From: Flavivirga aquimarina
GTDB taxonomy: Bacteria; Bacteroidota; Bacteroidia; Flavobacteriales; Flavobacteriaceae
Assembly: GCF_030540835.1 (NCBI RefSeq)
Contig: NZ_JAUOEK010000013.1
Coordinates: forward strand, 1 to 38,780
DNA: 38,780 bases
Direction: 5' to 3'
Positions 1 through 8,194 of this stretch are shown piece after piece (position 1 is the first letter of the stretch; each line of letters starts with the position of its first letter). The notes under the pieces are model-generated. The model ran no database searches and had not been told where the DNA came from. It saw nothing but the letters and a program-made list of their open reading frames with translations. A program made the translations under genes and the position numbers.

Positions 1-25
1 CCATAGAGGTATTTCGCTGGTTTCA

Positions 26-47
26 TTTTGACCTAAAAAGGTCAAAA
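26..47. terminator. small perfect hairpin, possible terminator
   Basis: A 9-bp perfect stem (TTTTGACCT / AGGTCAAAA) closes on a four-base loop. No long T-tract follows on either strand beyond the stem's own Ts, so termination is only a guess. It lies near the window edge, and the gene it would serve is not visible. Confidence 0.3.
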
Positions 48-65
48 ACCGAAATTCTGTATTTA

Positions 66-141
66 GATTCCCGTTTTCACGGGAATGACAATTTCAACGG
101 AAACCCCGAGGCAGAGCCTCGAGGAATTCTTTTCGATTAAA
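66..141. repeat. dispersed intergenic repeat, copy 1 (two hairpins)
   Basis: This 76-bp block recurs at 15963-16038 in the same orientation with about 85-90% identity by eye. Copy 1 contains two perfect hairpins: ATTCCCG/CGGGAAT (67-73 with 80-86) and CGAGGC/GCCTCG (107-112 with 116-121). It lies between an unseen upstream gene and the HAD gene at 194. The form resembles the non-autonomous REP/BIME-like repeats common in Bacteroidota intergenic DNA; that class assignment is inference. Confidence 0.7.
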
Positions 142-193
142 CCCTAAAAAAACCAATAAAGTAAAATACAATATCTTCGCAAAAAAAATAAAA

Positions 194-868
194 ATGCTAA
201 AAGCCGTTATTTTCGACATGGATGGAGTTATTATTGATAGCGAACCCATGCACAACAAGGCATACCATGATATGTTTGATGAAGTAGGTATTGACGTTTC
301 CGATACACTATACGAATCGTTTACCGGACAATCTACTATCAACATTTGCAAACGTTTATGTGAGCATTTCAATCTTACCGAAACTCCGGAAACCTTAGTG
401 GCATTAAAACGAAAACATTACAAGCGTTTTTTTGAAAGTAATTCCGGCCTAACACTCATCGATGGTGTTTTGGATTTAATAAAAGACTATCATCGCAATG
501 GTCTGACCTTAGTTTTGGCATCGTCTGCCAGCATGCCAAATATCAATCGGATTTTTGAGCGTTTTGATTTAGATCAATATTTTGTTGCTAAATTAAGTGG
601 TGGTGATTTAAAAGCCTCTAAACCGCATCCTGAAATTTTTATTAAAGCCGCTGAAGCTTCTGGATTTAGCACTAATGAATGTATGGTTATTGAAGACTCT
701 ACCAATGGTATTGAAGCCGCCAAAGCTGCCCGCATCTTTTGCGTAGGCTTTGATAGTTTTCACTCTAAAAACCAGGATTATAGTAAAGCAGATATGGTTA
801 TAAAAGATTTTAAGGACATTGCGTTTAGTAAGATAAATAACTTAACACAAAAACCTATAAGCAATTGA
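194..868 (+). CDS. HAD superfamily hydrolase, beta-phosphoglucomutase-like subfamily
   Basis: This 224-residue cytosolic protein is a haloacid-dehalogenase-type phosphatase or phosphomutase. Motif I is FDMDG with nucleophile Asp8 and acid/base Asp10, followed by a helical cap at about 15-85. Motif II is the Ser110 region (LVLASS), motif III is the Lys143 of SKPHP, and motif IV is the acidic pair Glu167-Asp168 (VIEDSTNG). The VIEDSxxG form and cap size match the subfamily of beta-phosphoglucomutase, phosphoglycolate phosphatase and sugar-phosphate phosphatases. The substrate cannot be told from sequence. The gene stands alone, with repeats on both sides. The ATG start is supported by the motif beginning at residue 7. 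Confidence 0.88.
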   Translation: MLKAVIFDMDGVIIDSEPMHNKAYHDMFDEVGIDVSDTLYESFTGQSTINICKRLCEHFNLTETPETLVALKRKHYKRFFESNSGLTLIDGVLDLIKDYHRNGLTLVLASSASMPNINRIFERFDLDQYFVAKLSGGDLKASKPHPEIFIKAAEASGFSTNECMVIEDSTNGIEAAKAARIFCVGFDSFHSKNQDYSKADMVIKDFKDIAFSKINNLTQKPISN

Positions 869-903
869 TTACAAATCAATTGACTCTACTATTAAATATT
901 ACT

Positions 904-1001
904 TATCATTCCGAACGAAGTATGAGGAGGAATCTCATAATTAATAGGATTTCTCGTCGTTCATTCTTCTTCCGATAGCTATCGGAACTGTCGAAATGAC
1001 A
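904..1001. repeat. putative intergenic element with short inverted ends and central palindrome
   Basis: The ends are imperfect inverted repeats (TATCATTCCGAAC at 904 against GTCGAAATGACA ending at 1001). Near the right end is an 18-bp perfect palindrome, TTCCGATAGCTATCGGAA, at 970-987. No gene overlaps it. It fills most of the gap between the HAD gene and the convergent minus-strand unit, and may be a MITE- or REP-like element. Confidence 0.5.
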
Positions 1002-1076
1002 AACAACTCTATAAGAGCGTTAAAATAATAATCAAGCAATTGTTTATATCAAGTTAAATACTTTAAACAGTCTCTA

Positions 1077-1235
1077 TTAATCGTCATTATTTTGCGACGT
1101 TGCTTTTTGAATAATCGCTTTTAAGCGTTCCTTTCTTAATATTTCTTCGGTTCGCTTTTTATTTTTATTCCGGGCCATTAGTTTAGCATGTTTCGCCTTG
1201 TTTTTGGTGTTTTTATCATGCCCCTTCTTTGCCAT
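1077..1235 (-). CDS. small highly basic protein of unknown function
   Basis: A 52-residue ORF starts at ATG 1235, only 9 bp beyond the stop of ccsBA, so it is probably co-transcribed with it. About a third of its residues are Lys or Arg. It begins MAKKGHDKNTKNKAKHAK and ends in an acidic NNDD. It has no membrane segment and no cysteines. The composition suggests nucleic-acid or ribosome contact, or a small disordered protein. I do not recognise the family. That it is coding rests on the clean ATG-to-stop frame, the operon spacing and the ordered charge pattern. Confidence 0.6.
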   Translation of the reverse strand: MAKKGHDKNTKNKAKHAKLMARNKNKKRTEEILRKERLKAIIQKATSQNNDD

Positions 1236-1244
1236 AATGCAAAC

Positions 1245-4200
1245 TTATTTCTTATAATGTTTAGCATAGCCTTTATAAGAGAAAAATCCTAACAGAGCAA
1301 TTAATACGCAGGCAACTCCAATCATTTTAAAACTAAGCACCTGATCTCCACTTGCATAAGAATGTAATCCGGCAAGGTAAAAATTCACCCCAAAATACGT
1401 CATTAAAACAGTCGATATTGCTATAATAGACATTAAATTAAAGAACCAACGCCCTCGAAGCCCAGGAATTAAACGCATATGTATAACAAAGGCATAAATC
1501 ATAATACTAATAAGCGCCCAAGTTTCTTTAGGATCCCAACCCCAGTAACGTCCCCAACTTTCATTTGCCCACATACCTCCTAAAAAGTTACCGATGGTAA
1601 ACATAATTAAACCTACAGTTAAAGCCATTTCTGTAACTGTAGTAAGCTCTTGAATATTAAGCAACATTTTTTCTTTGTTTCTTTCTTTAGTAAATATCAT
1701 TAAGAATAGGGATACTATTCCTAATATCATACCTAAAATAAAAGGGCCATAACCTGCTACGATTACAGAAACATGAATCATTGACCAATAACTTTTCAAC
1801 ACTGGTTGTAAATTTGCGATAGCTGGGTCTAACCAGTTTTTATGAGCAAATAATAAAATTACAGCAACGACAAACGTAGTAGAAGCTATTGTTAAGTCAC
1901 TTTTTCTACCAAAGCCTAAGCCAAAGAACATAGTAGACCATGATACATACAACATAGTTTCGTATGTATCTAACCAAGGCGCATGCCCGGATATATACCA
2001 CCGAGCTATCAAGCCTAAAGTATGGATAATGAATACAGCAATAACAAGCCATCTAAAAACACTAACCGTTTTATTTACAAACTTACTTTTATCTTTAAGT
2101 ATTTGAAAAATTAAGGCAACAAACATAATAATGCCAAATAGCAAATAAAATAAATAGAGCTTTTTAAAAATATCGTATTTATTATAAGTGATTTCGGTAT
2201 TCACTTTCTCATCGCTTAGCATCACCTCAGCACCATATTGATGCTGTGTCTTTTTGAAGGCAGCTAATAGCTTTGATGCTTCAGAAAAATCGCCTGATTG
2301 TTTCGCATTATTTAATGTATAGAGATAGACTCTAAAACCATTATTAACAAAATTGCCGTAAAGAGAGTCTTTAATCTTAATTCGCTCTCTTCCATATTCC
2401 GAAGCTGAAATCCATTTATTATTGTCATCATCAGGAATAGGAAATATTTTTAATGAAGCACCGTCAATAGTAGCATATAGTAAATTAACACGCTGATGCA
2501 CTTTAATGAATTGTTTTTGAAAAGCATTAGGAGTCAATGTGCTAGAAGCTTCATTAATATAAGCATCCAATTTATAATCACCTCTCTCTGTAAAGAAATC
2601 AGCTAACGTTGCATATTTTTCAGTTTTTTCTATTCCAATAATACGGCGAATTGAATCTGCTTTTTTGAGCTCTAAATAAATAATAGGTACGTTATACCAA
2701 AGCATAGGGCTTTCCTGTATTGATAAGAATACCTGGTCTGCACTAAAACCTTCATAGTTATCACGACTACTTACTTTACGAAGCATTTCAGAAGCATAAG
2801 TATTTACAGGCTTCATACGCCCATCAAGATCCTGAATGACCATATGTCCAAATTCCTCAGCATGTGCTTTTGGAACTATGTTTACCTTTAAAATAGAATC
2901 TATTTGTGCTTTTGCAGGCTTTGAATGGTCATGACCATCATTCGGTGAGTGTTCCTGAGAAAAAGCATTCAATCCAAAACATAACACAATAACCGTAAGT
3001 AATTTTGCTTTTTTAGATTTAATCTTATCTAGTTGCTTTTTTAAATACCCAAAACGAGAATCTTTAACAAACAAAATAGCCATCATCCCAAAATAAAGAA
3101 GGAAATAACCAATATAAGTTATTAAAGAGCCCCAATAATCATGATTTACAGAAAGAATGGTTCCTTTCTCATCTGGATCAAACCCAGATTGGAAGAAACG
3201 ATAGCCACCATGATCTAAAATGTTGTTCATGAAAATTTTATAATCGTAATCACCTTCTTTTTCATCTAAAACCGTTATTTGACTAGAATACGCAGAATAT
3301 CCTTTTTCAGTTCCAGGATAGCGTTCTGCTTCAAAATCATTTAATTTTATATTAAAGGGCAGCTCTAATTCTTTTGCTCCATATTTTAATGCGAAATCCA
3401 GGCCACCAATGGTAACCTGTTTATAATTTCCATTAATGCCCTGTCCGCCCAATACGCCTACAGACTTTGTTTCTCCATTTGCTGTTACTTTAAATACAGC
3501 TCCATCGGTATCGTTTTTTAAAAGCTGTGATTTTTGTACAACATCAAAAACACCTTTAACAACTGGTTTTGGAAATACCATTTGCATATTACCTATCACA
3601 TAGCGCGAACGTAGTATTAAAGGTTGTATACTATCTTTTATTAATTTTCCTTGTGCTCTGGTTGCCATAGTCATGTACTCACCCTCAAAAGGAGATTCAA
3701 TAGTAAGTTCACCTTTATTATGTGTAATATTTATGGCACCATCGGTTGGTTTATTAAGGGAAAATAAAATATTATGGATACTTTGTACCTGTCCTTCTTT
3801 TAAAAAGTGATTATGTGGACCATTTACTCCTGCTTCAACTATTTTTAAATAGGCTTCTCCATTTTCATTTGGAACAATATCTTCTTCAGCTCCTACTATA
3901 AATTTTTCTAATTCGATAATAACCGGTTGTTTATCGTAGTCGGTTTTAATTTTAAAATCGTTATCTAATCGTCCTGAAAAATCAACTTTGCTTTCTATAT
4001 AACGTTGTTGTAATTGTCCGTCTATTTCATAATCACCAACAATTTGTGTTGTTACATAAGTATCTCTGGATAAGAATGTGTTTTCTGTAGCACCTTCTCT
4101 AATAGGCATCATACCTTCAAAGCCTGTATATCTGGTAATAAAAGCGCCAAACAAAATTAAAATAAAGGATAGATGTAAAATAAGCGTGGCCCACTTTTCT

Positions 4201-4430
4201 TTTTTATACAATCGGAATCTAAAAATATTGCCCGTAAAATTTATTACAAAAAACACCATAATGGCTTCAAACCACCGCGCATTATAAATTAAATTTCTGG
4301 TATAAGGTGTCGGCGATGTTTCTTGTCCTACATCTAAAAATGTACCTGTTGCCATGGCTGCTGCAAAAACAATAAATAAAATAGCAGTAAGACGAGTTGA
4401 AAAGAGAATGTTGGCGAGTTTATTTTGCAT
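1245..4430 (-). CDS. ccsBA: cytochrome c biogenesis protein CcsBA (fused ResB-CcsA)
   Basis: This 1061-residue System II haem exporter and cytochrome c synthetase acts in the inner membrane, attaching haem to apocytochromes c on the periplasmic side. The ResB/CcsB half has membrane segments at about 14-31, 55-72, 82-99 and 434-455, with a large periplasmic domain between the third and fourth. A further hydrophobic stretch at 477-490 is followed by a His-containing linker (GHDHS, about 499-503) and a second periplasmic domain. The C-terminal CcsA half has several helices and the haem-handling WWD-type motif WGWDPKETW (about 963-971). The length fits the fused form of Bacteroidota and Epsilonproteobacteria. 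A TAnnTTTA-like -7 element lies on the minus strand at 4456-4463. Confidence 0.95.
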   Translation of the reverse strand: MQNKLANILFSTRLTAILFIVFAAAMATGTFLDVGQETSPTPYTRNLIYNARWFEAIMVFFVINFTGNIFRFRLYKKEKWATLILHLSFILILFGAFITRYTGFEGMMPIREGATENTFLSRDTYVTTQIVGDYEIDGQLQQRYIESKVDFSGRLDNDFKIKTDYDKQPVIIELEKFIVGAEEDIVPNENGEAYLKIVEAGVNGPHNHFLKEGQVQSIHNILFSLNKPTDGAINITHNKGELTIESPFEGEYMTMATRAQGKLIKDSIQPLILRSRYVIGNMQMVFPKPVVKGVFDVVQKSQLLKNDTDGAVFKVTANGETKSVGVLGGQGINGNYKQVTIGGLDFALKYGAKELELPFNIKLNDFEAERYPGTEKGYSAYSSQITVLDEKEGDYDYKIFMNNILDHGGYRFFQSGFDPDEKGTILSVNHDYWGSLITYIGYFLLYFGMMAILFVKDSRFGYLKKQLDKIKSKKAKLLTVIVLCFGLNAFSQEHSPNDGHDHSKPAKAQIDSILKVNIVPKAHAEEFGHMVIQDLDGRMKPVNTYASEMLRKVSSRDNYEGFSADQVFLSIQESPMLWYNVPIIYLELKKADSIRRIIGIEKTEKYATLADFFTERGDYKLDAYINEASSTLTPNAFQKQFIKVHQRVNLLYATIDGASLKIFPIPDDDNNKWISASEYGRERIKIKDSLYGNFVNNGFRVYLYTLNNAKQSGDFSEASKLLAAFKKTQHQYGAEVMLSDEKVNTEITYNKYDIFKKLYLFYLLFGIIMFVALIFQILKDKSKFVNKTVSVFRWLVIAVFIIHTLGLIARWYISGHAPWLDTYETMLYVSWSTMFFGLGFGRKSDLTIASTTFVVAVILLFAHKNWLDPAIANLQPVLKSYWSMIHVSVIVAGYGPFILGMILGIVSLFLMIFTKERNKEKMLLNIQELTTVTEMALTVGLIMFTIGNFLGGMWANESWGRYWGWDPKETWALISIMIYAFVIHMRLIPGLRGRWFFNLMSIIAISTVLMTYFGVNFYLAGLHSYASGDQVLSFKMIGVACVLIALLGFFSYKGYAKHYKK

Positions 4431-4542
4431 AATGAGAACCCTTTTTAAGGAGCTGCAAATTTAGGCATTTATGTTTATTTTGTAGTGTTAAAGTATTGAA
4501 AAAAAAAGATGAATGATAAATATGGGTTCTATTTGATTTATG

Positions 4543-4567
4543 CTCGCTAAGACGCAGAGACGCCAAG
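4543..4567 (+). repeat. GACGC-type 25-mer, copy 1 of 4
   Basis: One of four same-strand copies of a 25-bp sequence with consensus CTCGCWAAGACGC followed by ARAGACGCWAAG. The others are at 5178, 5302 and 8096. It lies upstream of ccsBA. A GAACACT/GAATACT heptamer run follows at about 4632-4652. Confidence 0.75.
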
Positions 4568-4650
4568 TTAAATACATTTATAGAAATGACTAACTCGATA
4601 TGCAAAAACCATGAACCGATTACCGCAAACCGAACACTGAACACTGAATA

Positions 4651-5040
4651 CTAACCCACCCTTGCTTCAAATATCTTTAAATATAAAAACGTACTCATTT
4701 TTCTGGCACGCCTTTTTGCATTTTCGGCATAATCGCCTTCAAAAAGTTCATCAACAGTTTCAAACCATAAATTCAACCAGAGTCCAAAATGTGATTGTGA
4801 AATACTATGGTTATTTTCTTTATCAACTTTAATATGTGCTTCTAAAGGGTTTCCTAAATATTTAGTCTTTAAAAACAAACTCGATTCCCAAAAGGTTGTT
4901 AATCGCTCTAGGTGGTCATCCCAATCTTTAATAACATCATTAAAAAAGGGTGCTAAAACGGTATCCTTTCTTACTTTATCGTAAAATGATGACACTAATA
5001 AAAACACGTCGTCTCTGGATTTAATGTCTTTTTTATTCAT
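4651..5040 (-). CDS. group III truncated haemoglobin
   Basis: This 129-residue single-domain globin binds haem. Group III proteins are thought to handle O2, NO or other small ligands, but the role here is unknown. Visible family features are the B-helix FY pair (Tyr20), an aromatic-rich core (Trp40, Trp51), and the SHFGLWLNLW segment holding the proximal histidine (His84). The frame also opens at a TTG three codons earlier (5049). I prefer the ATG at 5040, because MNKKDIKSRDD is a normal N-terminus for the family. A CAAAGTTA block (minus-strand TAACTTTG) at 5047-5054 lies directly upstream. If it is the -7 element, the transcript is nearly leaderless. Confidence 0.88.
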   Translation of the reverse strand: MNKKDIKSRDDVFLLVSSFYDKVRKDTVLAPFFNDVIKDWDDHLERLTTFWESSLFLKTKYLGNPLEAHIKVDKENNHSISQSHFGLWLNLWFETVDELFEGDYAENAKRRARKMSTFLYLKIFEARVG

Positions 5041-5096
5041 AGAAAACAAAGTTAGACTATTTATTAATTTGTGAGACGTAAAGTCGCAAAATGATT

Positions 5097-5326
5097 AAAA
5101 ATGAAAGATGAGATCATTCTAGTTAATACGTAAGGGGAGTAAAAACCTATAATTGCAAAACTGAATACTTATTTTTTCTCGCAAAGACGCAGAGACGCTA
5201 AGGGATTGAAAATGGAAGATAAGATCATTCTAATTATGACGTAAAGAGAGTTAAAGAACCTACGACTGCTAACTGCTACTGAACACTGAATACTTTTTTT
5301 TCTCGTAAAGACGCAGAGACGCAAAG
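5097..5326. repeat. tandem ~115 bp intergenic repeat with two GACGC 25-mers
   Basis: Two direct copies, about 5097-5203 and 5208-5326, share the order AAAATGRAAGATRAGATCATTC, a less conserved stretch, CTGAATACTT, then the GACGC-type 25-mer (5178-5202 and 5302-5326). The 367-bp gap between the haemoglobin gene and the DUF2520 gene is almost entirely this repeat plus a short AATTCGT microrepeat at about 5375-5401. No gene is seen in it. Confidence 0.7.
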
Positions 5327-5417
5327 ATAAAAAGACACAAAAATTTAATCATTGAAGTTAGACTAAAAAATCGGAATTCATAATTCGTAATTCGTAATTC
5401 GTTAGTATTTTAGCAAT

Positions 5418-6185
5418 ATGATTTCAGTAGTGATTTTAGGTTCGGGTAATGTTGCAACTCACTTATTCAAGGCTTTTAGCACAGCAGATGATATTGTTGT
5501 AAATCAGTGGTACAGCAGGCGTATAGACGCTATTAATTCTTATAAAAACGATGTTGAAATTATTGATGATTTGTCATTAATTAAAGATGCCGATGTTTAT
5601 ATTTTGGCGGTAAGTGACGATGCTATTGCTGAGCTTTCATCTCAGCTTCCTTTTGAAAACAGATTAGTTTTACATACTTCTGGCAGTGTTAATGTTTACG
5701 ATATTGACAAAAAACACAAACGCGGTGTGTTTTACCCGTTGCAAACCTTTAGTAAAGATGCTGAAATAGATTTTGCTCATGTGCCAATTTGTATTGAAAC
5801 TATCGACAAAAAAAGCTATCCTGTTATAAAAAATTTGGCTTTAGCTATTGGTAGCCCTACAAAAAAGGTTAATAGCGATCAACGTAAAGTATTGCATTTA
5901 GCGGCTGTTTTTGTAAATAACTTCACAAATCAGCTTTATAGAATAGGACATGAAATTACTGAAAGCCAAAGTGCTGAATTCGATCTTTTAAAACCTCTTA
6001 TTCTGGAAACTGCTAAAAAAGTACAGGATCTGTCTCCTTTTAAAGCACAAACGGGACCTGCTAAACGCAATGATAAAAATACGATGAATAAGCATTTAAA
6101 ACTTTTAGAAGATCAACATCATAAAGATATTTATCAATTATTAACCACTTCTATACAACGTACACATGGTAGAAAAAAGTTATAA
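5418..6185 (+). CDS. Rossmann-fold protein with DUF2520 domain
   Basis: This 255-residue cytosolic protein has an N-terminal NAD(P)-binding fold with GSGNVATHL (about 8-16) and an all-helical C-terminal DUF2520-type domain (about 120-250). The layout resembles pyrroline-5-carboxylate reductase and F420-dependent NADP oxidoreductases. The substrate of this family is not established. It overlaps the next gene (KdsC-like) by 20 bp, so the two are translationally coupled. The same pair occurs widely in Bacteroidota, from general knowledge. The ATG start is supported by the glycine-rich loop beginning at residue 8. Confidence 0.85.
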   Translation: MISVVILGSGNVATHLFKAFSTADDIVVNQWYSRRIDAINSYKNDVEIIDDLSLIKDADVYILAVSDDAIAELSSQLPFENRLVLHTSGSVNVYDIDKKHKRGVFYPLQTFSKDAEIDFAHVPICIETIDKKSYPVIKNLALAIGSPTKKVNSDQRKVLHLAAVFVNNFTNQLYRIGHEITESQSAEFDLLKPLILETAKKVQDLSPFKAQTGPAKRNDKNTMNKHLKLLEDQHHKDIYQLLTTSIQRTHGRKKL

Positions 6186-6696
6186 AGAATACTTAGAGCA
6201 TATTACGACATTTATTTTCGATGTTGATGGTGTTTTAACTGATGGTACGGTAACCGTAACATCATCTGGCGAGATGTTACGTAAAATGAACATTAAAGAT
6301 GGTTACGCTTTAAAAACGGCTGTCGATATGGGATATAATGTTTGTATTATTTCTGGAGGTTCCAACGAAGGAGTTCGCAAGCGTTTACAAGGATTAGGAA
6401 TTTCTAATATCTATTTAGGTGCTCATAACAAAATTGAACAATTAGATGAATATCTTAACAACAATGATATTAAATCTGAAAATGTCCTTTATATGGGTGA
6501 CGATATTCCTGATTTCCCAGTAATGCAACGTATTGGTTTACCTTGCTGTCCACAGGATGCTGTTCCTGAAATAAAAAATATATCAAAATACATTTCACAT
6601 AAAAAAGGTGGAAAAGGAGCCGTTCGCGACGTTATTGAACAAGTCCTTAAGGTACAAGAGAAATGGAATGGTAATTTTGGGGCTAAGTATGATTAA
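6166..6696 (+). CDS. kdsC: KdsC-like HAD phosphatase (3-deoxy-D-manno-octulosonate 8-phosphate phosphatase family)
   Basis: This 176-residue, cap-less C0-type HAD enzyme is expected to hydrolyse KDO-8-phosphate to KDO for lipopolysaccharide. Visible motifs are DVDGVLTDG (nucleophile Asp19, acid/base Asp21), ISGG (about 62-65), a Lys near 89, and MGDDIPD (Gly111-Asp116). Length and motifs match tetrameric KdsC and the related YrbI/NeuA-associated phosphatases. The exact substrate is inferred. It overlaps the DUF2520 gene by 20 bp and is followed by a repeat-rich gap. Confidence 0.85.
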   Translation: MVEKSYKEYLEHITTFIFDVDGVLTDGTVTVTSSGEMLRKMNIKDGYALKTAVDMGYNVCIISGGSNEGVRKRLQGLGISNIYLGAHNKIEQLDEYLNNNDIKSENVLYMGDDIPDFPVMQRIGLPCCPQDAVPEIKNISKYISHKKGGKGAVRDVIEQVLKVQEKWNGNFGAKYD

Positions 6697-6701
6697 AAAA
6701 T

Positions 6702-6798
6702 AATCAGTGTTCAGTGGTCAGTAAGTAGTGTTCAGTGGTCACTGCTACTGTTTACTGAACACTGAATACTGAACACTACTTACTGAACACTAAATACT
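6702..6798. repeat. heptamer-rich imperfect inverted repeat
   Basis: The whole gap between KdsC and the next gene is built from AGTGTTCAGTGGTCAGTAAG-type units on the left and ACTGAACACTGAATACTGAA-type units on the right, so the two halves are imperfect reverse complements around a CTGCTACTG centre. The transcript could form a long hairpin. The same GAACACT heptamer occurs at about 4632, 5283 and 8154. Confidence 0.7.
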
Positions 6799-6801
6799 TT
6801 A

Positions 6802-7116
6802 ATGCGAAAAAAAAGAAGACATAGCACCGGGTTTGGCTATATTGGCTTTGGGAATAACCAAAGTGTTTTCAATCAGCATTCTAACAAACCATTTTCTGTT
6901 CTTAAAGAAAAATTAGATCAAGAAACACATTTACACTTTCAACTCAATTTTTCTCATAAAAGTTTAACCAAATCGGAAAAAGAAATCATAAAAAATAAGA
7001 TTAGAAAAGATGAAAAAATCAGAAAGCAAAAGACTATTATTGTATTCATTTTTGTATTTTCCCTCGTCCTTTTATTAATCAAATTATTAATTGACAGTTT
7101 CATGTCAAGAATATAA
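6802..7116 (+). CDS. small membrane protein of unknown function
   Basis: A 104-residue ORF with a basic, Gly/Asn-rich start (MRKKRRHSTGFGYIGFGN), a charged middle (Lys/Glu-rich, about 55-78) and one membrane helix near the C-terminus (about 79-98). I do not recognise the family. It sits 21 bp before the UbiA-type gene in the same direction, so it may share its transcript. The clean ATG and the hydrophobic-to-charged layout favour a real protein. Confidence 0.65.
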   Translation: MRKKRRHSTGFGYIGFGNNQSVFNQHSNKPFSVLKEKLDQETHLHFQLNFSHKSLTKSEKEIIKNKIRKDEKIRKQKTIIVFIFVFSLVLLLIKLLIDSFMSRI

Positions 7117-7137
7117 ACAAAAAGTACATTTTACACA

Positions 7138-8052
7138 TTGAATTTCTTAAACCTTATCCGCTGGAAAAATTTACTCATGATTGCCCTTGTGCAATTACTT
7201 ATTAAATATGCATTTTTAGAGCCATTTGGTGCTCAAATAAGCTTAAGCCCCTTAGGTATCACTCTTCTAATCCTCGCAACTATTTTTATTGCTGCTGCAG
7301 GAAATATTATTAATGATATCTATGATGTGGAAACTGATGCTATAAACAAACCAGATAAATTAATTGTGGGTAAATCCATTTCAGAGAAAACAGCATATAA
7401 TTTATTTATTGCTTTTAATGTTATGGGAGTTGGTATAGGTTTCTACATATCGTATCTGGTTGGAAAAAATCCATTCTTTTCCATTTTTGTTGTTATTTCT
7501 GCTTTACTTTATGTGTATGCTACTTATTTAAAACAACTATTTTTAATAGGTAATATTATTATTTCAGTATTAGTAGCATTGAGTATTGTTATTGTTGGTG
7601 TTTTTGAATTACTACCATCTATCACCCCTAATAATCAATCATTACAACTATTCTTTTTTAAAATTATTTTCGATTATGCCATATTTGCTTTCATCATTAA
7701 TTTATTACGAGAAATAACTAAAGACATTGAAGATATTGATGGCGACCATAAAGCCGGGATGAAAACGCTACCTATCGTAATTGGCAGAGAACGTGCTACT
7801 AAAATATTATTTGTTTTATCGCTTGTACCACTTTTTCTTATTGCTTATTATACGATTGATTCGTTGTATAAAAATCAAATGGCTGTTATTTACTTTTTAT
7901 TGTTTATAATTGGTCCGCTACTGTATATAAGTATTAAGATTGCTGGTGCTAAAACAAAAAAAGATTACCATCATATTAGTAACATGCTTAAATTAGTGAT
8001 GCTTTTTGGGATGTTGTCTTTACTGCTTTATACTTTTACTTTTAATAGTTAG
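7138..8052 (+). CDS. UbiA-family prenyltransferase (geranylgeranylglycerol-phosphate geranylgeranyltransferase-like)
   Basis: This 304-residue integral membrane protein has about eight to nine helices. Both Asp-rich prenyl-diphosphate motifs are present: NDIYDVETD (Asn59-Asp67) and DIEDIDGD (Asp196-Asp203). Members in Bacteroidota are usually annotated as geranylgeranylglycerol-phosphate geranylgeranyltransferase-like; the true acceptor is not known. The start is TTG at 7138. It is chosen because the NFLNLIRWKN segment before the first in-frame ATG (7177) looks like a normal N-terminus for the family and forms the beginning of helix 1. The Maf gene follows after a repeat-filled gap. Confidence 0.85.
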   Translation: MNFLNLIRWKNLLMIALVQLLIKYAFLEPFGAQISLSPLGITLLILATIFIAAAGNIINDIYDVETDAINKPDKLIVGKSISEKTAYNLFIAFNVMGVGIGFYISYLVGKNPFFSIFVVISALLYVYATYLKQLFLIGNIIISVLVALSIVIVGVFELLPSITPNNQSLQLFFFKIIFDYAIFAFIINLLREITKDIEDIDGDHKAGMKTLPIVIGRERATKILFVLSLVPLFLIAYYTIDSLYKNQMAVIYFLLFIIGPLLYISIKIAGAKTKKDYHHISNMLKLVMLFGMLSLLLYTFTFNS

Positions 8053-8095
8053 AAGTTAGGGGTTGGAAATATGAAGGTTTAAGTTGGAGTTTTTT

Positions 8096-8120
8096 CTCGC
8101 TAAGACGCAAAGACGCAAAG
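8096..8120 (+). repeat. GACGC-type 25-mer, copy 4 of 4
   Basis: Same 25-bp sequence as at 4543, 5178 and 5302, in the same orientation. As at the other sites, it is followed by the GAACACT heptamer array. Confidence 0.75.
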
Positions 8121-8153
8121 TTAAACTGATACTGAACACTGCTACTGCAAACT

Positions 8154-8188
8154 GAACACTGAACACTGAACACTGAACACTGAATACT
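8154..8188 (+). repeat. tandem heptamer array GAACACT x4 + GAATACT
   Basis: Five head-to-tail 7-bp units end seven bases before the maf ATG. The array lies in the spacer where the transcription start and leader of maf would be expected, so its length could change between strains by slippage. Confidence 0.8.
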
Positions 8189-8194
8189 AAAAAC

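Noticed and set aside
4420-4644. Minus-strand open frame of 74 codons upstream of ccsBA
   Set aside because: It is built from the GACGC 25-mer and heptamer repeats and overlaps the ccsBA start; the product has no ordered pattern.
8154-8188. Short regular repeats taken as a CRISPR array
   Set aside because: Seven-base units without spacers; no cas genes in the window.
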